Assembly (NCBI GenBank): GCA_963942565.1
Contig: OZ012697.1
Span: forward strand, 27,202,669 to 27,266,668
Direction: 5' to 3'
Source: Maea johnstoni
Taxonomy: Eukaryota > Annelida > Polychaeta > Spionida > Magelonidae
Length of the DNA: 64,000 nt
Made by a program: the position numbers and the translations under genes. Within the stretch, counting starts at the first letter, position 1, and the number at the start of each line of letters is the position of its first letter. The notes beneath the pieces are model-generated. The model was given only the letters and a program-made list of their open reading frames with translations, made no database searches and was not told where the DNA came from. Positions 45,801-55,140 of this stretch are shown piece after piece.

Positions 45801-46562
45801 CTAGTCTAGAAGAAAGTGTACGTTACCTGCTAGGAAGTAGTAGAATGCCATGAGGTCGGGGTGCCTGCTGTAGTAGTCGGCGTGCCTGTTGGCGTACCAC
45901 AGCAGCAGGAAGCCGCTGGTGGACGTGAAGAGGCCCGTCAGGCAGCTCCAGATAGGTCCAACACGCTCAAACAACAGACCCCCCACGAAGCCCAGGCTCA
46001 GACCCGCGTACAGGCACGACGCCGCAAACTCAACTGAAACACACAAGCCAGAGTTAACAGGCCAGATAAAACATACACATTTCATACATATACTACAGAT
46101 AAATACAGATAATCATCATCTCTTTCCTCAATCCTCTACCAGACAGCAAGCAAATCTAGTCTGAATTCCCCTGCTAGAAATAGAGGTAACCACCTGTGAC
46201 CTGTATTAACTCAAACAATTCTGAAAAGAAAAGTGTACAATTTATTTCATCTTTTGAGGAAAACCACCTTTCTACAGTCTGTTTTGATTTGTTCCTGAAT
46301 GGTCATCTCAGCAGTTCTAACTGTAGCTTCCACAACAGCTAATTACCAAATAGTTCAGCCATTTTTCGCACCAAGGATGCGCTATAAAGAGCAATCAACA
46401 TTTGGAAAAGTGGGTAAACTAGAATCAATTTACTTACGTCATCCTCTTCTATGGCCATTTTTGTGGAATAGCATTTAGTAATTTGTCTTTGAAGACAATG
46501 TATTTGTCTTTGAATGCAAATTATGTGTTTAACGCCATTCATGCCTGTAGCAGACAAACCGC

Positions 46563-46649
<87 letters not shown>

Positions 46650-48062
46650 TAGTATTTGATATATATCTCCACTAAAGAGGCAAAGGCAAATAATTTGTCT
46701 TTAAATAACTATATTTGTCTTTAAATGATTGCCTTTAAAAACAATTGTATTGCATTGTATTTGAAAATAAATGACTATGAAAAGCCGTTCTTGCAGAAAA
46801 GTTGTGTATATCTTTTAAGACAATGGTGATTAGACTTTAAGCGCAAAATTATCTGTCTCCTAAAGATGTATTTGAGAGATGATGTGTCTTAAAACTAGCA
46901 GATAATATTTGGTTAATAACAGATTTGGAATTTATTTCTCCATAGGGTTGAGGGATAAAGAAATAAATTCCTAACATGGCATTTCATTGTTGGTGATAAA
47001 CGCGCTAAAGGTTGTGTATAGCTGTTTAAAATCTCGATCATGGTTGAGCCTATTCAATGTTACCCCTAAAATCGAACGCCAATGTTAGTCCCAAAACACG
47101 CTGTAGCAGCGCAGCGCAGCAAAACACTGAACAATTGACACTGCAGCCGCGTTTTGCTGCAGCAGTGTGAATTGCTCAGTATTTTGCAAGGCAATCTCCT
47201 GCTTATTACGTAATAGCCATTGCCATGCCCTATTTTGATTGCCTGAAGCCTTTTTGCTGCGCAACAAAATATTCCTCCAGAGAATACTTCGCTGTGCTGC
47301 GCCGCTCCAGTGTGTTTGGTCCAAGGTAGTGTGTAATATGTATGCGCTGCTTTAGTGTGTTTTAAGCTTAACGGTCCACCCTTTATAATGCAGATACGAA
47401 GACTGCTATTAGATTAAAGTATGTGTACTCGTAATAAAAATTTGTCATCACTGCAAGTATCCCCTTACGAAAATTAAAACCAAAGCTTTTATTAACCCGT
47501 CCATGATTGCAGCGCCCAGAAGATGCTTGATTAGTTATATCTTTCCAACACAACTGCAGTTTCAAGGCTTGAAAGTTGTCTCCGGCAGATAACTTTTCCC
47601 TGTGACATTTTAATAGCTTTGTGGCAGTCTCTGTGACTGTGTATATCGCGAAATCTACTTGTGCTCTATGTCATTCTTTAATTCCTATGTAATGTCTCTC
47701 CTCTACCCACCCACCCCTTCTGCTTACTCAAGCATCCTTCAATTCCAGGTAATCGTTGGTCATTGGTCTTGGCGGCCGGGACTCAATAAATAGAATCCAA
47801 AAGTTTCAGCTGACATTGTGCAATACATTAATAATCATTGTATATTATTAGCAAATATGGAATAGCGCTCAGCTATAGGTCGCTCTCCTCAAAGGCCAGC
47901 GAGCTGTGTGAACTTACCATCATTCTGCATCAGGTAGAACTTATTTTTATAGGCGACAGCGTATATATTGAAAATAAACAACGATCCACCGAATAACCTG
48001 GCCGAGAAGCCCACGACGAGGGCCAGGAAACGGCGGCACGCGTCCCTGCTCAGCACCGCCAT
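41819..48062 (-). CDS. nodulin-like major facilitator superfamily transporter (whole gene, spliced)
   Basis: Three exons join in frame: 48062-47918, 46033-45827 and 42885-41819. Both introns are phase 1 with GT/AG ends. The 472-aa product has about 12 hydrophobic segments split 6+6 by a polar central loop (about residues 207-265), the MFS layout. Exon 1 opens with RFLALVVGFSARLFGGSLFI and FNIYAVAYK, resembling the first helix of nodulin-like MFS proteins. GGLLFERVGP after helix 2 resembles MFS motif A. The C-terminus is a short tail (CCCKSHK). The substrate is unknown. The start was chosen because ATG at 48062 opens the first helix after an in-frame AT-rich leader. Confidence is high for a 12-helix transporter and moderate for the nodulin-like assignment. 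Confidence 0.8.
43000..43877. other. transporter intron 2, left part
   Basis: AT-rich sequence with T-runs around 43382-43425 and no recognised gene or repeat family. Confidence 0.35.
43878..44125. repeat. dispersed repeat, second copy of 35995-36170
   Basis: It shares ctcaccag.tggcc, ctgactgaccag.gtgaccacc and the palindromic terminus gactaggagctagtcta. Its terminal 20-odd bases reappear, slightly changed (gactaggggctagtctaga), in every unit of the adjoining 120-bp array. Confidence 0.6.
44126..45826 (-). repeat. 14-copy tandem array of exon 2's 3' end plus splice donor
   Basis: Units of exactly 120 bp (two of 123 bp) repeat from the real exon 2 donor leftward. Each holds 85-87 bp of exon 2's 3' end, the donor GCAG|gtaac and a 33-bp spacer ending in ccctag. 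The spacer contains gactaggggctagtctaga, which derives from the end of the neighbouring dispersed repeat. Substitutions between copies are few: tcggcgtg/tcggtgtg, a ctc/cta synonymous change and gtctggg/gtcgggg. Part of the array shows a two-unit higher-order pattern. Confidence 0.95.
45827..46033 (-). CDS. MFS transporter exon 2
   Basis: It encodes EFAASCLYAGLSLGFVGGLL, FERVGPIWSCLTGLFTSTSG and FLLLWYANRHADYYSRHPDL, then MAFYYFLA: helices 2-3 and the start of 4. The acceptor is gtttcag and the donor GCAG|gtaacg. The last 85 bases and the donor are the source of the 120-bp tandem array just downstream. GC content is high, as in exon 3. Confidence 0.85.
46566..46648. repeat. (AT)n microsatellite
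   Basis: An uninterrupted AT run. It directly follows ttaacgccattcatgcctgt (46530-46549), which looks like the left end of a CCCATTAATGC-family MITE, so the microsatellite may have expanded inside that element. Confidence 0.9.
47091..47319. mobile_element. TIR element with GC-rich ends
   Basis: The left end CCAAAACACGCTGTAGCAGC matches the inverted right end CCAAACACACTGGAGCGGCG over about 24 bp. The interior repeats ttttgctgc-type words. TSD unclear; no coding frame. Confidence 0.7.
47918..48062 (-). CDS. MFS transporter exon 1
   Basis: This exon has 48 codons plus one base, from MAVLSRDACRRFLALVVGFS to KFYLMQND. The donor is GATG|gtaagt. It covers the N-terminus and helix 1. A piggyBac-type MITE begins 28 bp upstream of the start codon, so the native promoter is either very short or displaced. 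Confidence 0.75.
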
Positions 48063-48089
48063 CTTATTCCATAGTTATTATTCGTAATA

Positions 48090-48311
48090 TTAACCCATTC
48101 ACACTCCTCTAGAAGTATCGTCTGCTACTTTCCTACTTTTGGAAATAACTTGGGAATAAAGCGAAAGTTTGCGAAATATTTCAAGGAGAGTTGTCGTTTA
48201 TCTTCTGATCAAGATTTCTCCTTCAAAATTTTTTCAAAAATTGCTTTTGTTAGAAAAATATTTCAAAAATTGTCAGGCCTGTTTTGGCTGCTCTGAGTGT
48301 AGATGGGTTAA
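48090..48311. mobile_element. piggyBac-type MITE (CCCATTAATGC family), copy E
   Basis: TTAA-flanked. The ends are CCCATTCACACTCCTCTAG and, inverted, CCCATCTACACTCAGAG. The interior matches 13408-13637 in opposite orientation. It lies immediately upstream of the transporter start codon. Confidence 0.8.
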
Positions 48312-48657
48312 ACACTACTACTATATGTAAATGTGGAACACCTGGCCATGTGTTGGAATAACGGAGCACGCGTGGCTGCACACGGCCTACTCGCCACACC
48401 ACAGCACAACATATGATGATATGGAATGCAGGATTTCAATATCGACTTGTTTTTATTCGATGTGGGGTGAAGCGATCGATAACATAACTTAACCCTATAC
48501 CTTACACACTGACCACAGTCATGATGTGCTGATATCTTTGGAAATATTTAAAACACACAAAAGTCTTGTTCTGCAAAATCGATCACAGAATAGTATGATG
48601 ATGTGTTGTCGTAGTCGTATTGATTCACGAGTTTTGTTTTTAATGGAATACTACTAA

Positions 48658-48917
48658 TGCCCCAGTCACACCAAGAGTCCGACTATCGTACGATTCCAAT
48701 ATCGGCAGGTCTGATTTGATAATTTTACTTTATCGTGCGACACACGTGTCTGATTCCAAGTTCAAAAACGTAATCGAAACCGTCTAAAAAGTCGATACTG
48801 TTTTGCTATCCTGTTCGCAAAAATTAGAACCGATTTTGAGAAGTCGAAAGTCAATTTCTTTACTTGCGATTATCGTGCGACATTCGCACAACATTTGTAC
48901 CAATGTCGGACCTAAAT
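48658..48917. mobile_element. TGCCCCAGTCACAC element, cut by the LINE
   Basis: The left end TGCCCCAGTCACACCAAGAG and interior words (gtccgactatcgtacgattcc, cgcacaacatttgtaccaatg) match 19784-20304. Similarity stops at about 48917, where LINE sequence begins. The right half is not found after the LINE. Confidence 0.7.
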
Positions 48918-50331
48918 ACGAGTTTCAAGCACTGACTCATGTGAGGAAGACGAGGCAAGCACCTCGGTTGGACCTTACATATCTACCCCTGAAAGTGAAC
49001 CAACACCAGTCTTAGCCGAAGTGTACTCCAGCTCGACACCAAACAAGGACGTGCAAAGAGATCTAGCTGAGGACTCCCTGCTAGAGTACATCGATGCGGA
49101 ATATGAGACAGTGAGAAAGAACAATCCCAGTATGTGTGCAGATAGACGTAAGCAAACCAACAGTAGAGAACATGAACATCGGATTGTATCATTAGAGGCC
49201 AAGTATGAAAGGGTGATTAAAAGACTCGACTTCGTAGAGAAGGACCACACCCGCGAAATCTGTGAGATCCGTGCTGAACAGAGGCGCCAAGCATACATGT
49301 ACTCGACTAAGAACTCAGAAAGTAGCTATGTATGTGACACCAATGACTCTATTATGATAACCCCTGGGGGTAGTCGAGATAATGACCAGGGAGGCGGCAG
49401 TTTTATCAGTGGCAACCATGTTGATAGTTCGTGGGATACTGAATCCCCCGGACCAGTAGTGCTCACACAGAACTCTCAAGGCGAACAAGTCACCACCAAA
49501 GCAACACCTCTTCATATTGCTGAAATGAACAGGGAAGCAAAGCGTGTGGGTGCAATGAACACAGGTCTCACTAACAGACCTACTAGACCGAACTCTGTGC
49601 AGCAGCCTAACAAGGGTAGAGTAAACACAGCACCTGTTACATCTACTACTACGAGCAGACCTGGAGGACAACAAATGACTACGAGAAAAATCGACCCCCC
49701 TCCTGTAAAAGCTCCGGCGGATGACAGCAACAACAAGAAGCGGAAAATCAGCGTCGTCGAACCGGGCTCGCCTACCCCAGGAACTTCTAGCGAGCAAACC
49801 ACCTCCAAGCAGAAACCCAATGATAAAGGTAATAAGTCGGAAGGGAATAGTAACCCTAATGTTTCTGACTCTGATCCTAGTGCAAAGAATGATAAAGATA
49901 AATTCTCTACTGTAGTTTCAAAGAACAAGTATAAGAAAATGTCGAAACTCGAGAAGGCTAGTACTGATAAAGGTAAGAAACGCTCAGTCCCTGAAATCAG
50001 TGGGATGGACGAAACTGAGAACAAAGAAATGTTTGTGCGTGGCCTAAAGTGCGCCCCCTTTAAGAATAAGAAAGACCTAGAAGATTCGGTAAAGTTCTAT
50101 TGCTTAGACAGAGGAATCCACCTGATTCACCAGAGAGTTTTGTCTTTTAATAGTGACCGTGTGACTGTTGGCTGTAAGGTGATCGTAAAGAATTCCGATG
50201 TAGCTACAATTAGTGGAAAAGGCTTCTGGCCGTCCAACATAAATATCAGGGAGTGGTACGATGAACCAGCCGAAATACCGCAGAGTTCAAGCTCAAACGA
50301 TGAAAGTAGCTCAAGTGAATCATCCAATTAA
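48918..50331 (+). CDS. LINE ORF1 protein
   Basis: The frame is open from about 48916 and has no upstream ATG in view. The protein has a coiled-coil-like stretch (EHEHRIVSLEAKYERVIKRL, FVEKDH) and then about 170 residues of Ser/Thr/Pro/Lys-rich disordered sequence. Near the end is a compact domain (FVRGLKCAPFKNKKDLEDSV, VGCKVIVKNSDVATISGKGF, WPSNINIREWY), followed by a Ser-rich tail. The compact domain resembles ORF1 C-terminal domains of marine-invertebrate LINEs from memory. No CCHC knuckle is seen. It likely binds element RNA. It ends in TAA overlapping the next ATG (TAATG). Confidence 0.7.
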
Positions 50332-51539
50332 TGGTAGTACACCCTTACGAAAACAAATCACGCGTAACCGTAGAACGAAAGAAGAGTTCTAGAACATATT
50401 CTATCGTACAAAACATGATTTATGTGTATCTTCTATGTATATGCCTGTTTGAATGTATGAATAACAACTTGTACATTTACAGATGGGAAAATCGCGGTTA
50501 CCCCACCGAGGGTAATACTAGTATTATACAAATCAATGCACCTGTATTTATTTCACAACATTTCGCACATGAAATTATTTGTTGGCAAGATACCGTGACC
50601 ATTTCCCTACCTAAGATATTTTATGAATCTCATAATCTTGTGGTCGTCTTGTGTTTTCAAAATATGTACCGAGGAATGTATAATGGAAACATAATCTATA
50701 TTATTGATATGTCCCGGTCATATAGAGGTGGACTAGGACCACAAAGCTATATTCCACTAGCCATAGTATGCAACACTGGAATCACAGAAGGTGCCTTCCT
50801 GAGATCGTGTGTCGGAATGCCCACTTTTATCGCTGCCTACAAGCGGGAAAACACGTCCATACCACTCATCGCTCGACATTGTTTACATGGCGACAACACC
50901 CCTAGCGGAATGAAACCGCACTACTCCGCACATCCTCCGGAGGCACCTTGTTGTAGATCCTGTGTTAAGATCATTTGTATGACAACTAGTATAATGCTCA
51001 CTCTTATATCTTGCAGATTGTATCCGTTCGCACTGTATACCAACATCACATATATTGGAGGCAGCAGGTTTCGGTTCATACATCTGGGAGGAGATAACGA
51101 GGCGACGTTTCGACGATACTTGACATATTCCATCGTATGCGCCGATCATCGCAAGCTCGCAATGCTGTACTCTACTTTCAAACTAATGAAACACCGCGAC
51201 CAGTGTTCACAGACTTTGTGGAGCAATGTAGCATCCTGCACATATGAGCGAACGACTCCTCCTCGTACAACCGAAGCTATTTTGTGCGACGCCGTGGTCA
51301 ACTATGTCCAACAGACAACTCCATCTTTTATCTTTTTATGGTTCCTTTTACTAATACTGTTAATGACAATTTACTTTTGTGGTTATGATATAATTACTTG
51401 GAGCTCGATCGGACATATAGTGCCCACTGGCAGACACACCAATGGCCTCATATTACATAGACTTTATAAATATGAAGATGCAATGCAATTTGTTGATACC
51501 GATATACCGTTTATTGTTCTTAAAACCGACACCACTTGA
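50331..51539 (+). CDS. LINE-encoded predicted single-pass membrane protein
   Basis: A frame of 402 codons starts at the ATG overlapping the ORF1 stop. A signal-peptide-like segment (MIYVYLLCICLFECM, about residues 29-43) follows a basic N-region. About 290 residues with many cysteines and three N-glycosylation sequons (NTS, NTS, NIT) form the presumed outer domain. A strong transmembrane segment (FIFLWFLLLILLMTIYFCGY, about 335-354) is followed by a tail of about 50 residues. This is type I topology, like many envelope or receptor proteins, but I recognise no family, fusion peptide or cleavage site. Function unknown. The length, cysteines and precise abutment to ORF1 and ORF2 argue against a chance frame. 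Confidence 0.7.
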   Translation: MVVHPYENKSRVTVERKKSSRTYSIVQNMIYVYLLCICLFECMNNNLYIYRWENRGYPTEGNTSIIQINAPVFISQHFAHEIICWQDTVTISLPKIFYESHNLVVVLCFQNMYRGMYNGNIIYIIDMSRSYRGGLGPQSYIPLAIVCNTGITEGAFLRSCVGMPTFIAAYKRENTSIPLIARHCLHGDNTPSGMKPHYSAHPPEAPCCRSCVKIICMTTSIMLTLISCRLYPFALYTNITYIGGSRFRFIHLGGDNEATFRRYLTYSIVCADHRKLAMLYSTFKLMKHRDQCSQTLWSNVASCTYERTTPPRTTEAILCDAVVNYVQQTTPSFIFLWFLLLILLMTIYFCGYDIITWSSIGHIVPTGRHTNGLILHRLYKYEDAMQFVDTDIPFIVLKTDTT

Positions 51540-54500
51540 TGAGAGTACAACCTTTTATGCAAACAATACTGCTAATCGTAGCACTCTGTTATTTCCTTTC
51601 TCTCTTGAAGATGAGTAATACTGAAAAGAGAGTTGACAATATCTCGCTAGCTTGTTGGAATTCCCGAGGCTTAACTAGTGCCTTACCATATTTAAATAAG
51701 CTTTTCAAGTCGCATGACTTCATATGTATCTCGGAGCATTGGCAACACGCCAACCGCCTAAATACCCTCAATGATATCTCTGCAGATTTTGATGTAATCT
51801 CGCGCTCTAGTAAACATGCAGACTCTAGTAAATATGGTTTTAGTAGAGGCCAAGGGGGCGTGGCCCTCTTCTGGCGTAGAGATATTAAAGGTGTGACACC
51901 AGTCACAAGCTTGACTAACGATAGAATCTGTGGTGTTAGATTCCAACCCCTTTCAGGTCGCACCATAAATATATATTCTATCTATCTACCCTCTCCCGGT
52001 TCCTCAGATAGCTATGAGTCCACACTCGACGACATTGCAGGGTTAATATCTGAACAAAGTGACGGCTCACTCTCTATTTTCTGTGGTGATTGGAACGCCG
52101 ACATGGGGTACCTTGGAGGTCAGAAATCCACAAGGCAACCCTCACGTCTTGGTAAGACAACTGCCAAATTTTTTGAGGAATTCTCTCTACACGCGTGTAA
52201 TTTAGCAAAAACGACAAAAGGTCCCCTCAATACTTTTAATGGAGGGACCGGGTCCTCAACACTTGATTACATTGCTGTGCCGCTTTGCTTCAAACGTCTT
52301 GTCCTCGAGTGTGAAGTACTGGAAGATCCGATTCTCAATTTGTCAGACCACAATGCGGTTCATATCACGCTAGAGGTAGAAAAACATGTATGTCTAAATA
52401 CCACACAGCCTATTATCAACAATGTAAAATGGGCAAAAATAGACAGAAATACTATACGAGAAGGGTATACTACTCAGGTTAATAACTCATGCAATGAGAT
52501 ACTACAGAATCTAGATATAAACGAATGCTCCGAAGATGGTATTGATAATCTTGTTAACAATATCACTACTTTGCTCGTTGAGAAGGATAAAAACCTTCCT
52601 AGGTCTAAGTATGTCAAACACATCCGCCCGTTTTGGAATGAAAATCTCACCCAGCTGAAGAGAGATAAAATAATATGTTACAAAAACTGGAAGAATGATG
52701 GGTGCCCCAGGTCTTTAACATCCGACTCATGGGTCGCACATAAGAACGCCAAAAGAATTTTTAGACGGGAAATAAAGAAAATCCAAAGAGATTTCGAAAG
52801 GGATGAAGTCAACCGCATCCTCGAAACAGCAGAGTTTAATAGAAACAAATTTTGGAAGATAGTTAAGCGGTACCGTAATTCTTCCTATGTTAAGACCTCT
52901 TCTGTACGCAACCCCCAAGGTACAGTTTTTCATGAAACTGCTGATGTTATCCCTATCTGGCGAAACCACTTCAGTAAATTGTGTATGCCCAATACTGACG
53001 AAAGGTACGATCAAGATCATTTCGACCACGTCACTCGTAAGGTGGATGAATGGGCCAAATATGACGATCCAGATGTATTTCTCAATGAACCTTTTACGAT
53101 AAACGAAGTGAAGAAATGTATAAAAGGGCTCAATAGAGGCAAGGCTGCCGGTTTTGATGCAGTGACTGCAGAACATCTACAAAATGCTGGAGAAAGCCTT
53201 GTTGTTATCCTTACACATATTTTCAATAGGATAATAGATCTCGAATTTATCCCCAAAAACTTCAGGATTGGAACACAGATTCCCCTCTACAAGGGCAAGA
53301 ACACGTGCTCGTTAGACCCCAATAACTACAGGGGCATAACCCTTCTCACGAGTCTAAACAAAGTTTTTGAGATGCTCATATGGGGAAGGGTTAAAGATTG
53401 GTGGTATGACGAGCGCGTGATCTCTCCCTTGCAAGGAGCTTGTCATTCAGGTATGTCCTGCCTTCATACAGCTTTAACATTGCAAGAGACCATAGCCGTC
53501 GGTCTAGACTCCAATAAGAAGGTCTTTGTGGCGTATTTTGACGTCGCGAAGGCCTTTGATGGAGTCTGGATCGACGGACTCTTCTATCAAATTAGAAAAA
53601 TGGGCTTAACCGGAAAAATTTGGCGTTTACTTTACTTGTCGTATCAAAATTTCTGGTGTAAAGTGCGAATAAACGGCACCTACTCTGATTGGTATCAAAT
53701 GCAATGCGGTATACATCAGGGGGGATATCTATCTCTCCTGAAGTATACCGCCTTCATAGACCCCCTGCTAAGACAAATCGAAGAGTCAGGTTTGTGCTGT
53801 AAAATTTCTGGCATTCCTTCTAGCCCACTCGGATATGCAGATGACATGGCCACCGCGTGTTTATCAAAGACCAAATTAGACAATGTCCTCAAAACTGTAT
53901 ATTCCCACTCTATTAAATGGAGATACAGCTATAACGCTGCTAAGAGCGCCGTAATGATATATGGTGAGACCAGAAATGAACACGCAAAGGGCAAAAAACA
54001 CAGGTTATTCAAACTAGGTCCCCAAAAGGTACCTGAGAAGTGCGCATATGAGCACGTCGGTGTAAAAAACTGTCTTTTTGGTGATTTCAGTGAGAGACTA
54101 GAGGACAGAATAAGTAAAGGCCGGAGGTGCTTCAATGCCTTATGTAGTTTAGGTATAAAGAAACGAGGTATCACCATAAAAACATGCGCAACGCTCTTTT
54201 GGTCTATCGTTATACCTGTAACCACATATGGGAGCGAGTTATGGGTTCTTAAAGGTAGTGAAATAGAAAAGATAAGAAAATTTCAACGCGAAATAGGGAG
54301 ACGGTGTCAGCGTTTTCCAGATAGGTCACCAAATCACAGCGCCTACACAGCGTTAGGTTGGCTTAGTATAGACCGTATGATCCAGGTAAAAAAACTAATG
54401 TTTTTAAGGACTATTACAAATCTAGAGGAAGATGCTATATGTAAAAAAGTGTTAATCACCTCAGCACAGAGGTACACGGCAAATTTTGAAAGAAGTCAGA

Positions 54501-54754
54501 TTAACGAAGCAAATAGCCCGATCTATGATATGCTTAACACAGCAAAAAAGGTAGGCCTTCTAGACATATGTATGAATACTATCATAAATGGTCATTTCTA
54601 TACAAAACAAGAATGGAAAAACATTGTGTGGCAAACAATATGGCATAAAGAAGACGAAGACTGTTTCTTGCTATACACACAACCGAAACCAGATAATATT
54701 TTATTCAATGTCATAGAGAATACATACTACCTTGGTGGCGTATCTCCGACCTAA
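51539..54754 (+). CDS. LINE ORF2: APE endonuclease and reverse transcriptase
   Basis: ATG at 51539 shares its A with the stop of the membrane ORF (TGATG). A hydrophobic leader (TILLIVALCYFLSLL) precedes the endonuclease/exonuclease/phosphatase domain: SLACWNSRGL, ISEHW, FCGDWNAD, TLDYIAV, LSDHNAVH. Reverse-transcriptase blocks follow: LYKGKN...NNYRGITLL, VAYFDVAKAFDGVW, CGIHQGG and LGYADDMA with the catalytic YADD. A thumb/C-terminal region ends the frame. The endonuclease nicks target DNA and the reverse transcriptase primes from the nick. An internal ATG near 51611 (MSNTEKRVDN) would omit the hydrophobic leader and is an alternative start. Confidence 0.92.
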   Translation: MRVQPFMQTILLIVALCYFLSLLKMSNTEKRVDNISLACWNSRGLTSALPYLNKLFKSHDFICISEHWQHANRLNTLNDISADFDVISRSSKHADSSKYGFSRGQGGVALFWRRDIKGVTPVTSLTNDRICGVRFQPLSGRTINIYSIYLPSPGSSDSYESTLDDIAGLISEQSDGSLSIFCGDWNADMGYLGGQKSTRQPSRLGKTTAKFFEEFSLHACNLAKTTKGPLNTFNGGTGSSTLDYIAVPLCFKRLVLECEVLEDPILNLSDHNAVHITLEVEKHVCLNTTQPIINNVKWAKIDRNTIREGYTTQVNNSCNEILQNLDINECSEDGIDNLVNNITTLLVEKDKNLPRSKYVKHIRPFWNENLTQLKRDKIICYKNWKNDGCPRSLTSDSWVAHKNAKRIFRREIKKIQRDFERDEVNRILETAEFNRNKFWKIVKRYRNSSYVKTSSVRNPQGTVFHETADVIPIWRNHFSKLCMPNTDERYDQDHFDHVTRKVDEWAKYDDPDVFLNEPFTINEVKKCIKGLNRGKAAGFDAVTAEHLQNAGESLVVILTHIFNRIIDLEFIPKNFRIGTQIPLYKGKNTCSLDPNNYRGITLLTSLNKVFEMLIWGRVKDWWYDERVISPLQGACHSGMSCLHTALTLQETIAVGLDSNKKVFVAYFDVAKAFDGVWIDGLFYQIRKMGLTGKIWRLLYLSYQNFWCKVRINGTYSDWYQMQCGIHQGGYLSLLKYTAFIDPLLRQIEESGLCCKISGIPSSPLGYADDMATACLSKTKLDNVLKTVYSHSIKWRYSYNAAKSAVMIYGETRNEHAKGKKHRLFKLGPQKVPEKCAYEHVGVKNCLFGDFSERLEDRISKGRRCFNALCSLGIKKRGITIKTCATLFWSIVIPVTTYGSELWVLKGSEIEKIRKFQREIGRRCQRFPDRSPNHSAYTALGWLSIDRMIQVKKLMFLRTITNLEEDAICKKVLITSAQRYTANFERSQINEANSPIYDMLNTAKKVGLLDICMNTIINGHFYTKQEWKNIVWQTIWHKEDEDCFLLYTQPKPDNILFNVIENTYYLGGVSPT

Positions 54755-55140
54755 TGCCCGAGAAAACAAGGATGTGTGAAATTCTTGCCAGTATTGTATG
54801 TGACACTAGTTTACTCAAAGCCACCGACTATAGGTTGAAGAAGAAGACAGGAGGTTTTAAGATGTGCGAGAGGTGCTATTTAGGGTGTACTGAGAACGCC
54901 CATCACATTATCATGCAGTGCCCGTTTTATACCACACAACGTACAAATATGTTTAACGAAATAGAACAAAATAGTGAATTTTGGACTAATAACGTTGTTA
55001 ATCAAGGTCACGATATCCTCCATATCCTCCTGGGCAAACAACCTGAGGGGATACTCTTTGAGGAGTTCGTAAACATCCTCCTGATATCAGGGAAATACAT
55101 ATGCGATATATACAAGAGTGTAATCACGGGTAGAGTGTAA
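54754..55140 (+). CDS. LINE C-terminal zinc-knuckle reading frame
   Basis: The frame of 128 codons carries a Cys/His cluster (CERCYLGCTENAHHIIMQCP) typical of the C-terminus of LINE ORF2 proteins, followed by an acidic helical region. In related LINEs this domain belongs to ORF2. Here it lies in its own frame, whose first ATG overlaps the preceding stop as TAATG. Whether it is made separately cannot be told from sequence. Confidence 0.65.
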   Translation: MPEKTRMCEILASIVCDTSLLKATDYRLKKKTGGFKMCERCYLGCTENAHHIIMQCPFYTTQRTNMFNEIEQNSEFWTNNVVNQGHDILHILLGKQPEGILFEEFVNILLISGKYICDIYKSVITGRV

